Notes: generated from the sequence alone by a model not told the origin. A DNA stretch of 64,000 nucleotides from Chaenocephalus aceratus (GCA_023974075.1 CM043801.1:26391736-26455735), one strand, 5' to 3'. Numbered from the stretch's first letter, positions 1 to 12,345 are shown. Numbers and translations: made by a program.

Positions 1-323
1 ACACACTGCCTGAGGAAGGCTATGTGTATTTATTTTGTCATTAACCTTTTTCGGACCACTTATTTATTTATTTTGGTGACGATCCGACCTCCATGCTGCT
101 ACTCTGGTTCAAACTGCATCCACCAAACAATATGATTTATCTCGACCTCCCCAAAATAACCAGAATCTGACACGGTGTGAGATGTCTTTTTTAGCTGTTC
201 TGTCGTCATTTCCTGCGATCTTCTTCATGCAGTCAGTCAGAATGAATGAATGAATGGGCGTTTCTTTGACTATTTATAGGCAAATATGGGCGTTACGTGA
301 AGCCCGCAAAAGCTGCACCGCTT
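1..323. other. Left flank of the DIRS element, no gene seen
   Basis: This stretch lies outside the DIRS element. It contains a short AATG tandem (about 240-256) and no open frame with protein-like composition. I see no coding, RNA or repeat feature I can name. Confidence 0.5.
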
Positions 324-497
324 CTATTTCGTATAAGGCTTCGCCCTCTAAGGCTATCCCTATTAGGTAAACCCCACTGCAGGTGTGCAGCACTGACAGA
401 CCTATTCCACGCCCACCTACGACGTGGGCCCCACCTCCGGGCTCACTTCCGTATAAATAGGAAGTAGGCCCTACAATCCGCTCCTACTTTTCTTCAG
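324..497 (+). repeat. DIRS left inverted terminal repeat
   Basis: The reverse complement of this stretch matches 5577-5740 almost base for base, including the segment read as CTACTTCCTATTTATACGGA on the right. Its outer end, CTATTTCGTATAAGG, reappears inverted at about 5469-5492 in the internal complementary region. That sets the element's left boundary near 324. Confidence 0.88.
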
Positions 498-593
498 CAC
501 TCCGTTGCAGAAGCATTGACAGGCAAAAACGGTTCTTTTGAGAGCTACCTCTGAAAAACAAAGATTCCTCCTAAAAAGCTTTGTTTTTCTAAC

Positions 594-2330
594 ATGGAGA
601 CTGGACAGGAAAGTCAAGGCTGTGTCAGGGATTGCCTCGTGTGCGGGTCGGGCTACATCATGAGCTTTGACAGGCACTCACAGTGTGAGTCCTGCCTGGG
701 ATTAGAGCATGCGAACGCTGCTCTCATTCCCGGGGTAGCATGCCCGCATTGTGCCCGTCTCCCGCTGGCCCTCAGACAGCAGAGAGCGGACGCTCTCGCT
801 GCTGCAGCTGCCGAGGACGATTGGCACGTCTGGGAGGAGTACTCCGGGGACAAAGCCATTGACTTTCTGGATCAGAGTGGAGGGCACGAGTCGGACGACT
901 ATGTCCCCTCCATACAGGGATCAACGGGTGATTCCCCCATTATCTCTCCCCTCCGGACGGAGGAGACAGATAGGGAAACCGGTGTAGGTCCGGTGTATGA
1001 TCCCGCGATCCCTATCTCCGCCAACACGGCATTGCCGTCGATTGGCGGGATTCTCCTGGAACTGCCAGAGATCATATCCAAGGCGGCCGCCTGGAGAAAT
1101 CTCCCCGTTCTCCTAGCTCAGGAGAGCTCGCCGCCAGTTGATATGTCCGGGGTGTTCTCCCGGGTACACAGGGTCAGGAGGGACCCGGTCTGGCCACGCT
1201 TCCCGGCCATAAGGAAGTACCAGGAGGGGGCGGCAGCGGACCCTGGAGCCATGAGGTTTCCGATAGGGACATACGTGCCTCTCACGAGAGTGGAGGGACT
1301 CACGGACGTGGGTTTCCCGACCGTGCCTCCGCTAGAGCCGAACCTCACGGCATTCTTTGGGGCTAGGCAGGCCAGCTCGGTTTCCGGACGGCAACCCATG
1401 CTGGCTGCCACCAAAGACAGGTTTGTGGCCAAACAGACGGACCGGATGCACCAGGGTGCTTTCCAGGCGTCAGCAGCGGCAAATAACATAGCGTTGCTGA
1501 CAAACTCCATGGTGGAAATGTCGGAGCAGTCTAAGACTATGTCCTCAGGGGAGGCTGAGGAGATGATGACCCTTTGGGGGGTTATGTGGGAAGAGAGATT
1601 GGTCAATAAAAATGATTCAAATCTCAACAGTGTGTCTGCAGCACCTGTGTCTCACATATCCCCCACACTAGTCAGGCCGGTTGCTATTAATCTATTGATT
1701 AAAAAGCAGCGGGACTTGTTGCATAATCCATCTGCTGTTAACCGGTCGGTTAATAGACAGAGGGACTCGCTGGTGGAGCCAGCTGTTTCTAATCGAACGG
1801 TTAGCAAACAGCTAGGATCGCTGTATAAGCCTGCGGTATTTAACCAGTCGGTTATAAGACAGCAGGGCTTGACATTTAAATCGGCCGCTTCTATCCTTAC
1901 GGGTAACAAGCAGCGCGATTTTTCCTCTGTCTCAGTTGTGCCTACACACAGTCGTATTAAGCCTAGCACGGCTGTTACGCAGGAGGTGAAAAGCACTGCA
2001 CACACCTCCACAAGTTGGAGCATAAACCCGCCTCAGGGTCCTGTTTATGAGCCTTCTCATAAACAGAGACAGGATGAGAGTCGGGGTGTGATGCAGCGTG
2101 TGGAGACCCCTTCAAAGCCCTTCAGGGTGGGGCCCCCCTTGGGTTGCGTCACGAGCAACGGCGGCAAGGGCTCTGGCATGGCTAGTCACCATGACTACCA
2201 CAGCACAACAAAAACAGGTACGCCCGCTCTCAGAGCGATGCTCAGAGTGGAGGCGGCTATGTTTAATGGACGGATGGATGAGCAGGCTGATCAGCAGAGG
2301 GTACTCTCTGTAATTTGCCTCCCCCCCCCC
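594..2330 (+). CDS. DIRS ORF1, Gag-like protein
   Basis: The frame opens with ATG at 594, about 100 bases inside the left terminal repeat. The first 60 residues hold a cysteine/histidine cluster (CLVC, then DRHSQCESC, then CPHC) typical of DIRS ORF1 products, which are thought to play the Gag role. The middle is rich in Ser, Arg and Val and low in complexity. In this copy the frame runs on without a stop into the reverse transcriptase; DIRS elements usually encode Gag and Pol in separate overlapping frames. A run of C residues at about 2322-2333 sits at the junction and could mark an indel that fused the two. The end given is the approximate domain boundary, not a stop codon. Confidence 0.75.
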
Positions 2331-4104
2331 CCGCAGTTCAATGGGATTCAGGAAACACTTCTGTCATCCCAAGAACAGTGCCTGGCGCTCCAGACGGAGC
2401 TGCAGGAACTCCTAGTAAAAAGTGCGATTTCCAGGGTTCCTCAGGGGGAACAAAATCAGGGGTTTTACTTCCGTTATTTTCTTATCCCGAAAAAGGCCGG
2501 GGGGATGAGACCCATCCTAGATCTGTCAGCATTCAACAGAGTGATACGGAAAAGACCGTTTCACATGCTGACAATCAAACAGGTAATGGAGTGTGTTCAC
2601 CAGGGAGATTGGTGCACCTCCACAGACCTGAAGGATGCTTACTTCCATATAACCATCATCCCAAAACACAGGAAATTCCTGCGTTTTTCATTCCAGGGAA
2701 TATCGTACCAGTTCAATCGACTGCCATTCGGATATTCCCTGGCTCCACGCACTTTCTCAAAGTGTGTGGAGACGGCGCTGGAGCCGCTACGCAGAGGAGG
2801 GATGAGTGTTATTTTATCTGGACGACCTGCTGTTGCTGGCTCGCTCCAGAGAGGAAGCTGCTTTACAGACGGTACAACTCGTATCTCACCTGTCAAGCCT
2901 GGGTTTCATAATCAATTGGGAGAAGAGCTGTCCTCTTCCCTCCCAAATCATCATGTATCTGGGAATGGAATTCAACTCAGCCTGCATGAGAGCACGACTC
3001 TCACAGCGGAGAGTGGAGAATCTGACAGCTCTCCTCAGGCGCGTCACACCCGGCAGGGTGGTGACAGCCCTTTCCGTGATACAGCTGTTGGGCATGATGT
3101 CAGCTGGTCACGTGGTGATCCCCCTGGGTCTCCTTTACATGAGGAGACTTCAGAGGTGGTTCATTCGCCTGCGCATCGACCCCGTGCGTCAGAGGAGACG
3201 CAGGGTGTGCGTTCCTCCATCCGTAGGGTTAGATCTGACCTACTGGAAAAATCCCCACATCCTGTCGGTGGGGGTTCCCCTCGGCAGAGTGACGTCACAC
3301 ACCTCGGTGTTTACAGACGCATCGCTCTCAGGGTGGGGAGGAACATGCATGTCGCAGGCAGTGGGGGGACAGTGGCCGCCGCACATGTCCCTTCATATAA
3401 ACGCGCTGGAATTACTCGCCGTATGGAGAGTAATTCAGCACTTTGCCCCGTTGCTGTGGAATCATCATGTGATGATTCGAACAGACAACAAGACGGCGGC
3501 AGCCTACATAAATCGTCAGGGAGGGGTACGATCAGCGCAGCTGTTGGACACAGCCAGGCGGCTGTTGTGCTGGGCGCGCACACACATGCTCTCGATCAGA
3601 GCAGTGTATATTCCCGGCGAGCTGAACAGAGGGGCAGATCTCATGTCCAGAGGAGGTCCTCGACAAGGGGACTGGAGCCTCCACCCCGAGCTGGTCTCCC
3701 AAGTGTGGAGCAGGTTCGGGACAGCAGAGGTGGATCTGTTCGCTGCTCGCGGGAACGCGCAGTGTGCTCTCTGGTTCTCCCTGAGAAGGCAGGATCACCC
3801 CCCTCTGGGTGTGGACGCGTTCGCACACAGACCTTGGCCCAGGGTGTTACTGTACGCTTTCCCACCAGTCCCTCTGATCCCTCGGTTCCTGGACCGAGTG
3901 CAGGAGGAGCGACTGGTAGCGGTCTTAATAGCCCCGGAGCGCACGGGAGCGTCCTGGTTTCCCTGCATGCAGCGGATGCTGTCAGGGAGACCGTGGGAAA
4001 TTCCGTGGCGGAGGGATGCTCTCTCCCAGGTGGAGGGAGCAATCAGCGGTCACCCAGTGTTAGGCCAACGTTTGTGGGCATGGCCCCTGAACGGGAACAC
4101 TTAG
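2331..4104 (+). pseudogene. DIRS reverse transcriptase / RNase H / DAM-like ORF, frameshifted
   Basis: This encodes the replication polyprotein of the DIRS element. The RT fingers and palm (FLIPKKAGGMRPILDLS, TDLKDAYFHI, LPFGYSLAPRTF) are read in the frame of 594. The catalytic YLDD box and everything after it are read one frame over, starting about 2806, so the RT is broken by an indel just upstream of its active site. RNase H follows (TDASLSGWGG near 3312, NALELLAVW, RTDNKTAAAYI, RGADLMSRG), then a DAM-like domain of the kind seen in DIRS elements (VDLFAARGNAQC to LWAWPLNG). The frame ends naturally at 4104, overlapping the recombinase start by about 25 bases. As it stands the protein cannot be made without frameshifting. 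Confidence 0.9.
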
Positions 4105-5126
4105 AGGGGCTCGGCCTCTCTCAAGATGTTGTGAGGACTATTCAGGGTTCCAGAGCCGCGTCCACCAGGGCGTTGTACACAACCAAATAGACGGCGTTCC
4201 AACGATGGTGTGTAGGAAAAGGCATGGACCCCGTGGCGTGTCCCCTGCCTCTCGTGCTGTCATTTCTCCAGCTGTTGCTGGACAGGAAATTGGCCCATAG
4301 CACGATAAAAACGTATGCGGCTGCCATCTCGTCATGCCATGTAGGGTTTGGGGTCAGCACGGTGTTTAGTCACCCGCTGACAAAACGTTTCCTACGAGGA
4401 GTACAGAGACTCAGACCGGTATCACGCGCTTTAGCGCCTCAATGGGATTTGGCTGTAGTGCTGTGCGCACTAGGTAAAGCCCCTTTTGAACCGCTGGATC
4501 AAGTTCCCCTGAAGTTTCTGTCAGCCAAGGTAGCGCTGCTCCTGGCTCTGACGTCAGCTAAAGGGTGAGTGATTTGTCTGCTCTCTCTGTGGCTCCGTCA
4601 TGTCTCCAGATCCAAGGAGATGGCAGCTCAGCTGTGTTATGCCCGAACCCGGCGTTTATGCCGAAGGTGATCACAAGCTCGTTCAGATCGAGAGTGATAA
4701 CTTTGGAGGGCTTCTTTCCTCCGCCTCACACATCAGAGGAAGAAGCCACATCTCATCTCCTCTGTCCCGTGCGCGCTGGCATGCTATGTTACGCGCACGG
4801 CTGCGTTACGCAAATCCCAGCGTCTGTTTGTGCATTTTAGAGAGCGCTCAGTAGGGCAGCCTCTATCTGCACAGCGCCTGTCACACTGGCTGGGTGAGGC
4901 GGTGTCACAGGCGTATGTTTCCTCTGGGTTGGATCCACCGGAAAACATTAAAGTGCACAGCACCAGGAGAATATCAACTTCTACGGCATTGTTCGGAGGA
5001 ATGACAGTGGAAGACATTTGCACTGCTGCATCTTGGTCTTCACCCTGTTCGTTTATTCGTTTTTATTTGAGGGATGTCTCCCATTCCTCTCTGACACACT
5101 CAGTACTGAATAGTCTGCCAGATTGA
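4080..5126 (+). pseudogene. DIRS tyrosine recombinase, nonsense and frameshifted
   Basis: This is the recombinase that would integrate a circular DNA copy. The likely start is the ATG at 4080, overlapping the upstream ORF as is usual in DIRS. The N-terminal SAM-like core-binding part (RAASTRALY, FQRWC, STIKTYAAAIS) is interrupted by TAG at 4188-4190. A first frameshift lies near 4560, right after LTSAKG, and a second near 4778. The C-terminal catalytic half keeps an HxxR box (VHSTR) and the tyrosine (FIRFYL). Three independent lesions show the gene is dead. TAG differs from a TGG tryptophan codon by one base, and Trp fits family usage there. Confidence 0.88.
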
Positions 5127-5468
5127 GGAATATCGGGGATTTTCAAATTGCAGGCCTCTCTCCTGCCTGTCGGCATGTAGAAAGTGGCCGTTGCTCCCCT
5201 CTCTTGATCGTTTTTAACAAGTAAGACTTAAAAAACTCTACTTTATAAACGACAGGTAGCCCGAGTAAGCCTACCTTCGTTCCTTGAGGGGGAAATATTC
5301 ATTTTTTAATGCTATATTCCCTGGGAACGTGATGCTCCATTTACGCACGGCGAAATGGACATGGGTTATTAACTGAGTAGGTGTGTTTTGTGCTTCTGGT
5401 AACGGACGGAACCAGTGGGGCGTAGACTACATCCTGCTTCGCCCTTAACCCAATAGCGATAGCCTTAG

Positions 5469-5560
5469 AGGGCGAAGCCTTATACGAAATAGTACTAGGG
5501 TTACGTATTGTAACCCAGCTTCTATGAGTATAGGCGCAGCCCTCTAAGGTTCGGGCCCCA
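5469..5560 (+). repeat. DIRS internal complementary region
   Basis: The first part (to CGAAATAG at about 5492) is the complement of the element's left end, and the second part (from CTAGGGTTACG) is the complement of its right end. Such a joined complement is thought to template closure of the circular DIRS intermediate. It identifies the family and gives both element boundaries. Confidence 0.85.
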
Positions 5561-5576
5561 CTGGTGCCGCAAATAG

Positions 5577-5778
5577 CTGAAGAAAAGCTGTGGGAGCGGA
5601 TTGTAGGGCCTACTTCCTATTTATACGGAAGTGAGCCCGGAGGTGGGGCCCACGTCGTAGGTGGGCGTGGAATAAGTCTGTCAGTGCTGCACACGTGCAG
5701 TGGGGTTTACCCAATAGCGATAGCCTTAGAGGGCTACGTCTATACTCATAGCAGCTGGGTTACAATACGTAACCCTAG
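5577..5778 (-). repeat. DIRS right inverted terminal repeat
   Basis: This is the inverted copy of 324-497. Outside the shared part it extends through ACGTCTATACTCATAGCAGC to AACCCTAG, where the match to the internal complementary region ends. That sets the right boundary near 5778. Confidence 0.86.
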
Positions 5779-6477
5779 ATTTCGAGTCGATTGTGATTTA
5801 TAAAGGGAAACCGGCGTAGGAAGTGCTGTACGCACTTTCCTCACCCGTACGCAATGTTCGGTAAATCGGAAAATGTCGGAAAATGTCCGTACCTATTTTT
5901 TTGATTTCTACTACGTAAGCAACCTTCCCACGTGAATCCTACGCACAGCGTTATAAATGAGGCCCCAGATGTCCCGCTTTGTGCGGTATTGCACAGCATT
6001 TTCACGACTTGTACGTACATTGAGACGATGTCCCGCATATTTAATTTAGATTGGCTAAAAACGCTTTTCTAAAATCTGATGACATGAATCAGATGCGGAG
6101 AAAGGCCGGCTCAGTTCGCTGACGGCCCGCCCTTTATTATTATATGTTTTAAACGGCATCATGTAAGTTGCGCTGACAGGCGACAGAGGTTCACAGTGAG
6201 ACCATTGTCTCTCTAACTGTGTGTGACCCAACTCAATAACACACATCATATGGAATGCCATGTGATCTTTAATGAATATCAGAAATACGCTGTATTAAAC
6301 ATTCTGCTATAACACTGAATGAAATTGATACTGTTTGACTTTGTATTAGTTAGCCTACTACTTACAATACATTGTAGTAATTTACTTCTAATTTACTTTT
6401 TGAGAAATCCTCTGTCAAAGTCCCCTGCTGAGAACAAAATCAAGCCACTTCTGCTAAGTTTGATGAGGGAATTATTT
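5779..6477. other. Intergenic, no gene seen
   Basis: AT-rich sequence without a protein-like frame. Around 6396-6438 it holds a weaker copy of a motif (AATCCTCTGTCAA followed by GTCCCCT) that recurs at 6592-6610 inside the neighbouring inverted-repeat element, so part of this flank may be an older piece of that family. Confidence 0.4.
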
Positions 6478-7950
6478 TGTTGCCATTAGTTCTTCGTGAT
6501 ATTGATCCTGTTGGACTCAGTACTAGTGAAACTACCCCCACAAGTAGGCTACTATGAAGTATACAGGCTACTTACTGTGTACTTTTCCAGTAATCCTCTG
6601 TCAATGTCCCCTCCCGACTACAAGAATGCATGTTTTTCTTTTAATAAGCGTTAAAAAACATTTCTTCCTGAGACTTATATTGTTGGACAGAGTATTTTAA
6701 GAGGATGGTAGACACGATATCAGCAATACTTCCAGTCAGTACTCCGGCAGCAGCATTTTTACACCTTGGAACTTCTTTAGAGTCTGGCCTGGATAGCTGG
6801 TCACAAATATCCTTCAGCACACTGACACACTATGTCACTCTGGTTGCCCTCTTATGATGCTGGTGTCTTTTAATATATAACTATTTCTCAGCCGCTAATT
6901 CGTTCCTCGCAGATTCTTCAGTCTCATCAGCCTCATGCTTCCATCAGTCCCAGTCAACGCCTCCAGCACACGTCCAGTGTCTGACTCCATATGATATTGT
7001 CCTGATGCTGTAAGGGTGATGCCCCATGATCACACAATGTGTGCCAAGGACCTCATATTATGTCTGTCATTAATGTTACATCACCCATTATAACAGTTTT
7101 CTTTCCTTTTTTCTCTTCTCTTAACTGAATAGTCCTGTCTTTAAGTATAATACAATGTAAAGTCCTTTTTCTGCACCATTTTAAGGCTTCAAAACAGGCA
7201 TTTCTACTGTATGTGTTTGGAGAAATGAAACAATCAATGGCTCAGAATTGTACTTTATAAACTATGAATCTTGTGGTGCTTGAAAAAATACACACTGGCT
7301 AACCCGGCCAGGATAAATGCCATTTTTGGAGCCCTTTTTTGCAATATTTATTAAAATGTCACTAGTTATTTAAACAAACCCCTATCTGAGGATAATACAA
7401 GCAACCATAAAACACCCTTTGAGAGCCATTGAAGCCCATGAAGAATGTATCCTTCCACAAATCTTTTCAACTGCTGTAGGCCTATTAATAAAGCTGCCAC
7501 GTGTTTTCAAATGTGTGCAGAACATTACAAATATTCCTCATTTGCAGTATTTTATTTTAAAAGTGTTCAGAAAGACTGAATCAAATATGCTATATCTATA
7601 GAATATCGATATTGTTCTTAACTTCAATCAAAGTCAATTTAAATAGCGACTTTCCAAGGGGTAAAAATGCTGCTGCCGGACTACTGACTGGAAGTATTGC
7701 TGATATCATGTCTACCATCCTCTTAAAATACTCTGTCCAACAATATCAGTCTCATGAAGAAATGTTTTTTAACGCTGATTCAAAATAGCAGAGAAACATG
7801 CATTCTTGTTCTCAGGAGGGGACATTGACAGAGGATTAGTCAAAAAAGTACACAGTACGTACTTCATAGTAGGCTACTTGTGGGAGTAGTTTCACTACTA
7901 GCCTACTGAGTCCAACAGGATCGATCTCACGAAGAACTAATGGCAGAAAC
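6478..7950. mobile_element. Element with long (~290 bp) inverted repeats, no coding capacity
   Basis: The left arm (about 6478-6765) and right arm (about 7658-7950) are reverse complements with scattered mismatches and small indels. Shared blocks include GCCATTAGTTCTTCGTGA, CCTGTTGGACTCAGTA and GATATCAGCAATACTTCCAG. The 0.9 kb spacer has no protein-like frame. The shape is that of a non-autonomous DNA transposon or foldback element. I found no convincing target duplication, so the superfamily is open. Confidence 0.75.
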
Positions 7951-8404
7951 AATTCGAGAGACGGCTGAGTTGACCGCAGTGCAGAATCGCTGTAGGCTAT
8001 AGTTTAAATCTCCTAACAATGTTGTCCATTTTAGACATAGGCCCGCCTATTATATTTCCAGCCCTTAATAACATTCATTTTCTGGGCTCAATATGTGTCT
8101 TGGCTGTTTTCGTTGTGAAAACAAATGGACCGTAGATACACGGATTGACCGTCCTCATCTGCGCTCTTATTTTGAAAGACAACTTCCGGTAGCAGAATAT
8201 GAAAAAACGGGGTTTTTTTTGTTTCTGTTTTCTAGTGATTTTATTTTTAGTTTTGAGAAGTAGAAAATGAAAATCATCCCGTTTTTTAAATTTAGTAAAT
8301 CCCTTTTCGACCATGATAAAGAAAAACGCCTTGTATTTCAATTTTGGTTTTTCAATTTGAAAACGAAAATCAAATATCCAGTCGTTTTTTGTTTTTGAAT
8401 TTCC

Positions 8405-8735
8405 ATTTGTGAAAAGAAAATCCAATGACCAAAACATACACTGACCCTTTGGTTTCCCGTTTTTTCGTTTTTGATTTAAAACGAAAAAAGGCTGGTATTT
8501 TCCTTTTTTGGTTAAAACGAAAAATCAAACTAACAAAACGTACACTTACCTTTTTTTAATTATGTTTTCTCGTTATCCGTCTTTTGATTCAGACAACAAA
8601 AACGGAAAAACGGCTTTGGTTTTCCGTTTTTCCGTTTTAAATAAAAAACGAAAAAAGGCTGGTAGCCTATTTCCGTTTTTTGGCTTTTGTTTTAAACGAA
8701 AAATCAAACTGACAAAAAGTACACGGACCTTCAAT
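8405..8735. repeat. Diverged tandem repeat with AAACGAAAA/CAAACTGACAAAA core
   Basis: A core resembling AACGAAAAATCAAACTGACA followed by A/C-rich bases and a GTACAC step occurs at 8514-8553 and 8694-8731, with a weaker copy at 8412-8450. Each is preceded by runs of TTTTCCGTTTT. Small open frames across the area come from the biased composition and are not genes. Confidence 0.5.
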
Positions 8736-10990
8736 AAATATGGCATTATCTTGAATAACTTTACTATTATACAGTATATTTCTACCAAACTCACTATTTG
8801 CATTGTTGTTGTTAGCATCTGGTTAGCTAGCTGCGCTAACAGATAGCTGTTTCTAAAACAAGGAGAGGGAGAGCTCTCTCCTCAGACTGAGAGATAACTA
8901 CAGCTCAGTGAGGTGGGACTCTCTGAGTGTTTAGATAGTTAACTTTAGCCTAGTTATCTCAGTGGGTCTCAAACGTTTTGGTCACCATTTATGAGAATAA
9001 ATGAAAAACAGTTATGAAATACTTGACAGTAAAACAAGAATACAGTTTAAAAGGTGAGTGATTTGTAAAATATCCATAAAGAAAATCTGTTTACTGTTCA
9101 GTTTCATATGGGTGTTGAGAGATGTATCCATAAATTCATTTTGCTCTCAAAGTGCACCAGGTTGATGAATTTAACTTCAATATTTCAAAAAAATCTCCCC
9201 CCCCCCCACTTATAAAATAGCACTTGATTGTAAGAGTCGCGGATACACTGTGTATGTGCGTATTCCACTGTAGCGCCCGGTACATTAATGGGAAACCCTA
9301 GTTTGTACATGTGCAATACATTTGTAACACTGAACAAATGAACGCTTATTTTTTCGCTTCACCAAAAAAAAAATCTCACTCCAAGCTGAACTCAAATGTT
9401 GCCAGCCCTGCTTTAAGTATTGTAAACATGCACTAAATAAATACAGAATAATTTGTTAATATGGAAATTAAAGTAATATTGATTGGTGATGGGGTTTGAA
9501 GTTATATACAATGAACCTCTCGAGGTTAGGTTTCTTTGTCATGTTTCTGAGTACCACATCTGGTGCTACTTATCCAAAATATGTAAGGGTCCAAGAATGT
9601 TTTTCTTTTTTCTACAGCCGATTTTTTCACATTTACAGTACAACCTAAGCCTTGATTTGATTTTCTGATTCTGGAAAATAGGTGCTTTTTCATTTTTATA
9701 GAATGTTCCCACATTACTACATTTTGTAGGTTTTAAACATTTTATCACCCTCCTGCACCAATGCTTTACTTTATTTTACCGGTAAGTACAGTTTACTGCT
9801 ACACATATTTCCAAACTCTTCTTGGAATAGATACTTAAGACAACTTTTCTTTGGTCAGCAACAGGTAAGTTAAACATGTCTTATCTGGAGCATGACATAA
9901 TCACATAAGATATAATACATTTGTATAAATAAGTCATTTACAATTTGACAAAGATTTTTGTTTAGATTTTGATTGGATCTGTTTCTTAGCTATAAGAAAC
10001 TTACTTTTACAAAGACTCAATTGCTGTGATGATGCAAAAAGGCACATCAGAGGTTTCACATAAGTTTATTTCTTCATGAATAAAATACCAGAACAGTCTT
10101 TAAAAGTTTGAGGCACTTTGAAGTGTGACTACAGTGAAGGCAGGATTAAATATTACTCATAAACCAATTTTAGAAACAAACATCATCTGTGACAGAAAAA
10201 CTGAAATGGTCATTTTAAAGACCAAGCATGCCAAAACATTAGATAAAATGTAGAGCTAATTTCCTAGCTAAGGGTGGGATGTCCCAGTTGCAAAGCATGC
10301 ATCTACTTCAAATTGCAGAAAATCAATATTTAGTTTAACAAATAATTAGATTTTCTATTCACTTACCTTTTCCCCTTTTAAACGGCAAGGCTTTGAAAAA
10401 TACAGAATATATAAAGGCTTTGCACGCAATGACTGAAAATCATCACAACTTAACAGATGTCTACCAAAAGAGCATACAGTGATATAGCCCGGTTTCATTA
10501 TCTTTATCAAAACATTTCACATTATCTGCTTCCAGCAATGCTCATCCATACTACATCCAAAAATATTTCTCTAAATATTAAACATGCATCTTTCCAAAGT
10601 AATCATCATTCTTCGGGAATGAGTCATTGTACATTTGTACAGTGCTTTTCACTGCATTTTTCAATTAAGTTAGAGGGTACAATCACACACTTACAAAGTT
10701 AGAGTTGTCTTGAAGAATCCAGTTCAGCGGCAGTCAAGGGTAGACCAGATAAATAGCCCCAAGCAGTCAGTTTATACTTTGAAATGTTAGCTGGAATTAA
10801 ATATATTTAGCTGAGTACGCACATGTTATCTCCAAAAGCTATGGCAAGCACAAAATGACAGGCTAGAGTAAAAAGGAAGTTTTGTGATAATGGATTTTAT
10901 AGTTTCTATATGTACTTCTGAATTTAAAATGTGTGTATTATACTCTGTTCTCCTGTAGAGATCGTCCAAGCCGCATCTCTCTCGCACAAA

Positions 10991-11029
<39 letters not shown>

Positions 11030-11103
11030 CCTGCAGCGGTGTCACAGTGAAGTCCTTGAGTCCGAAAAGTTGTAACTGTTAATTTATTAAATTAAACGTA
11101 TGG
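8736..11103. other. Intergenic to connexin 3' region
   Basis: AT-rich sequence with no recognisable exon. It includes a CA/GT microsatellite at 10994-11029. On the minus strand an AATAAA hexamer lies at 11083-11088, only about 20 bases past the connexin stop. That is probably too close to be the main polyadenylation signal; the real 3' end is more likely further left. Confidence 0.4.
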
Positions 11104-12345
11104 CTATATCCAGACAGAGGTCTTTCCATTTTTAACAATAGTTGCAGCCTTCTCTGTGGCTAACTTTGGCCTTGCTCCTTGTCTCTCCTGGACTGTATTG
11201 ACTCGATTTTGCTCTGCCATAGTGCCCCCAGATACAGGACTACTGGTCCTGGAGGTCTGCTGGATGGTTTTAGTTTGATATGTTTGAAAGGCCATGTCAA
11301 GCTGCTCCTGGGCAACACGTAGGTGCCGGTGTAGGCTTGCTAAATCAGAAGGGATGTTCTCATCTGGGCTGGTGCACTGCTGCTCCTGGGCCACATTGGC
11401 CATGTTCTGCTTGTGGGTGATGAGGCTGTTGGGGATCCTGGTAGGTTTGTCTGTCTTCATCACAAGGTTATACCCCGGAGGGGAGGCTGGGATGTTTCGA
11501 GAAAACGGGTAGCCATAGGACATCCGTCGGCCCCGGTTCCTCTTAATGCGAAGGGTGTCCCGGAAAGTGCCGATTCCTAAGTGAAGCATCTCACACACAT
11601 TTAGCACTAGACAAAGACAGCTTACCACATACATGATGAGAAGGAAGATAGTTTTCTCTGTGGGCCTGGAGATAAAACAGTCCACTCTGTGTGGACAGGG
11701 GACCCTGTTGCATACATATGAAGGACTAACTCGAAAACCATAAAGGAGATACTGTCCTGCAAGAAAAGCAATTTCAAAAATAGCTCGCGACATGAGCTGA
11801 AGAACGTAGATTCTCATCAGGCCTTCTTGCATAATTCTTCGGCGGCCATCATGTTTTGGTGGCTGCGTTGGTTCAGGCTTGGCCTCCTGCACCTCCAGTG
11901 AATCCTCAAAGATCATGGGCTCAGCATCGTCGTCTTCATCCCCCTCTAAGACATCGTCCAGATGGTGGCTTTCTCTCCATCTGGAGTGAGGAGTAAGCTT
12001 TTTTCTGAGCCTGTGAAGCTTCTTGCGATCCGCTTCTGAAATCCGGGCTATCTTGTGGATGGCGTAACCCACGTACATGATAGAAGGAGTGGAGATCATG
12101 ATGATCTGGAAGACCCAGAAGCGGACATGCGAGAGAGGGGCAAAGGCATCATAGCAGACGTTATCACAACCTGGCTGCTTGGTGTTGCAGGTAAACTTTG
12201 TCTGCTCGTCCGAGTAGATGGACTCTCCTCCGACCGCCGTGAGCACAATGCGGAATATGATGAGCACAGTCAGCCACACTTTCCCCACAAAGGTGGAGTG
12301 GTGGTGGATCTCTTCCAGGAGACGAGTGAGAAAGCTCCAGCTCAT
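11104..12345 (-). CDS. gjc1-like: Gap junction gamma-type connexin (Cx45/Cx43.4-like)
   Basis: This connexin would form hexameric hemichannels and gap junctions in the plasma membrane. The 413-residue protein starts [14 protein letters not shown]. Four membrane segments lie at about 22-41, 76-98, 178-203 and 232-256. Extracellular loop 1 carries C53-x6-C60-x3-C64 and loop 2 carries C212-x4-C217-x5-C223, the six cysteines every connexin needs. The long cytoplasmic loop is acidic (GDEDDDAEP), and the tail ends in SVWI, a PDZ-type ligand. Start sequence, loop length and tail ending match the GJC group (Cx45). I cannot separate gjc1 from the fish paralogues (gjc4-type) by eye. The coding region is one exon, as in most connexins, and no lesion is seen. 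Confidence 0.93.
   Translation of the reverse strand: MSWSFLTRLLEEIHHHSTFVGKVWLTVLIIFRIVLTAVGGESIYSDEQTKFTCNTKQPGCDNVCYDAFAPLSHVRFWVFQIIMISTPSIMYVGYAIHKIARISEADRKKLHRLRKKLTPHSRWRESHHLDDVLEGDEDDDAEPMIFEDSLEVQEAKPEPTQPPKHDGRRRIMQEGLMRIYVLQLMSRAIFEIAFLAGQYLLYGFRVSPSYVCNRVPCPHRVDCFISRPTEKTIFLLIMYVVSCLCLVLNVCEMLHLGIGTFRDTLRIKRNRGRRMSYGYPFSRNIPASPPGYNLVMKTDKPTRIPNSLITHKQNMANVAQEQQCTSPDENIPSDLASLHRHLRVAQEQLDMAFQTYQTKTIQQTSRTSSPVSGGTMAEQNRVNTVQERQGARPKLATEKAATIVKNGKTSVWI

Larger units (their letters stand above)
324..5778 (+). mobile_element. DIRS-type tyrosine-recombinase retrotransposon, degenerate
   Basis: This is a 5.45 kb element with the DIRS order: Gag-like ORF, reverse transcriptase/RNase H/DAM-like ORF, then an overlapping tyrosine recombinase ORF. 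Its two ends are inverted copies of each other (324-497 and 5577-5778). A short region just inside the right end is complementary to the two termini joined together, which is the DIRS signature. No target duplication is seen, as expected for recombinase-mediated integration. At least three frameshifts and one nonsense codon make this copy unable to encode its own enzymes. The ends are set by where the internal complementary region stops matching, so they may be off by 2-3 bases. Confidence 0.93.

Noticed and set aside
2806..4190. Continuation of the 594 frame through 2800-4080 as real protein
   Set aside because: After the frameshift, conserved RT/RNase H/DAM motifs are in the other frame; the long open reading in the first frame is GC-driven.
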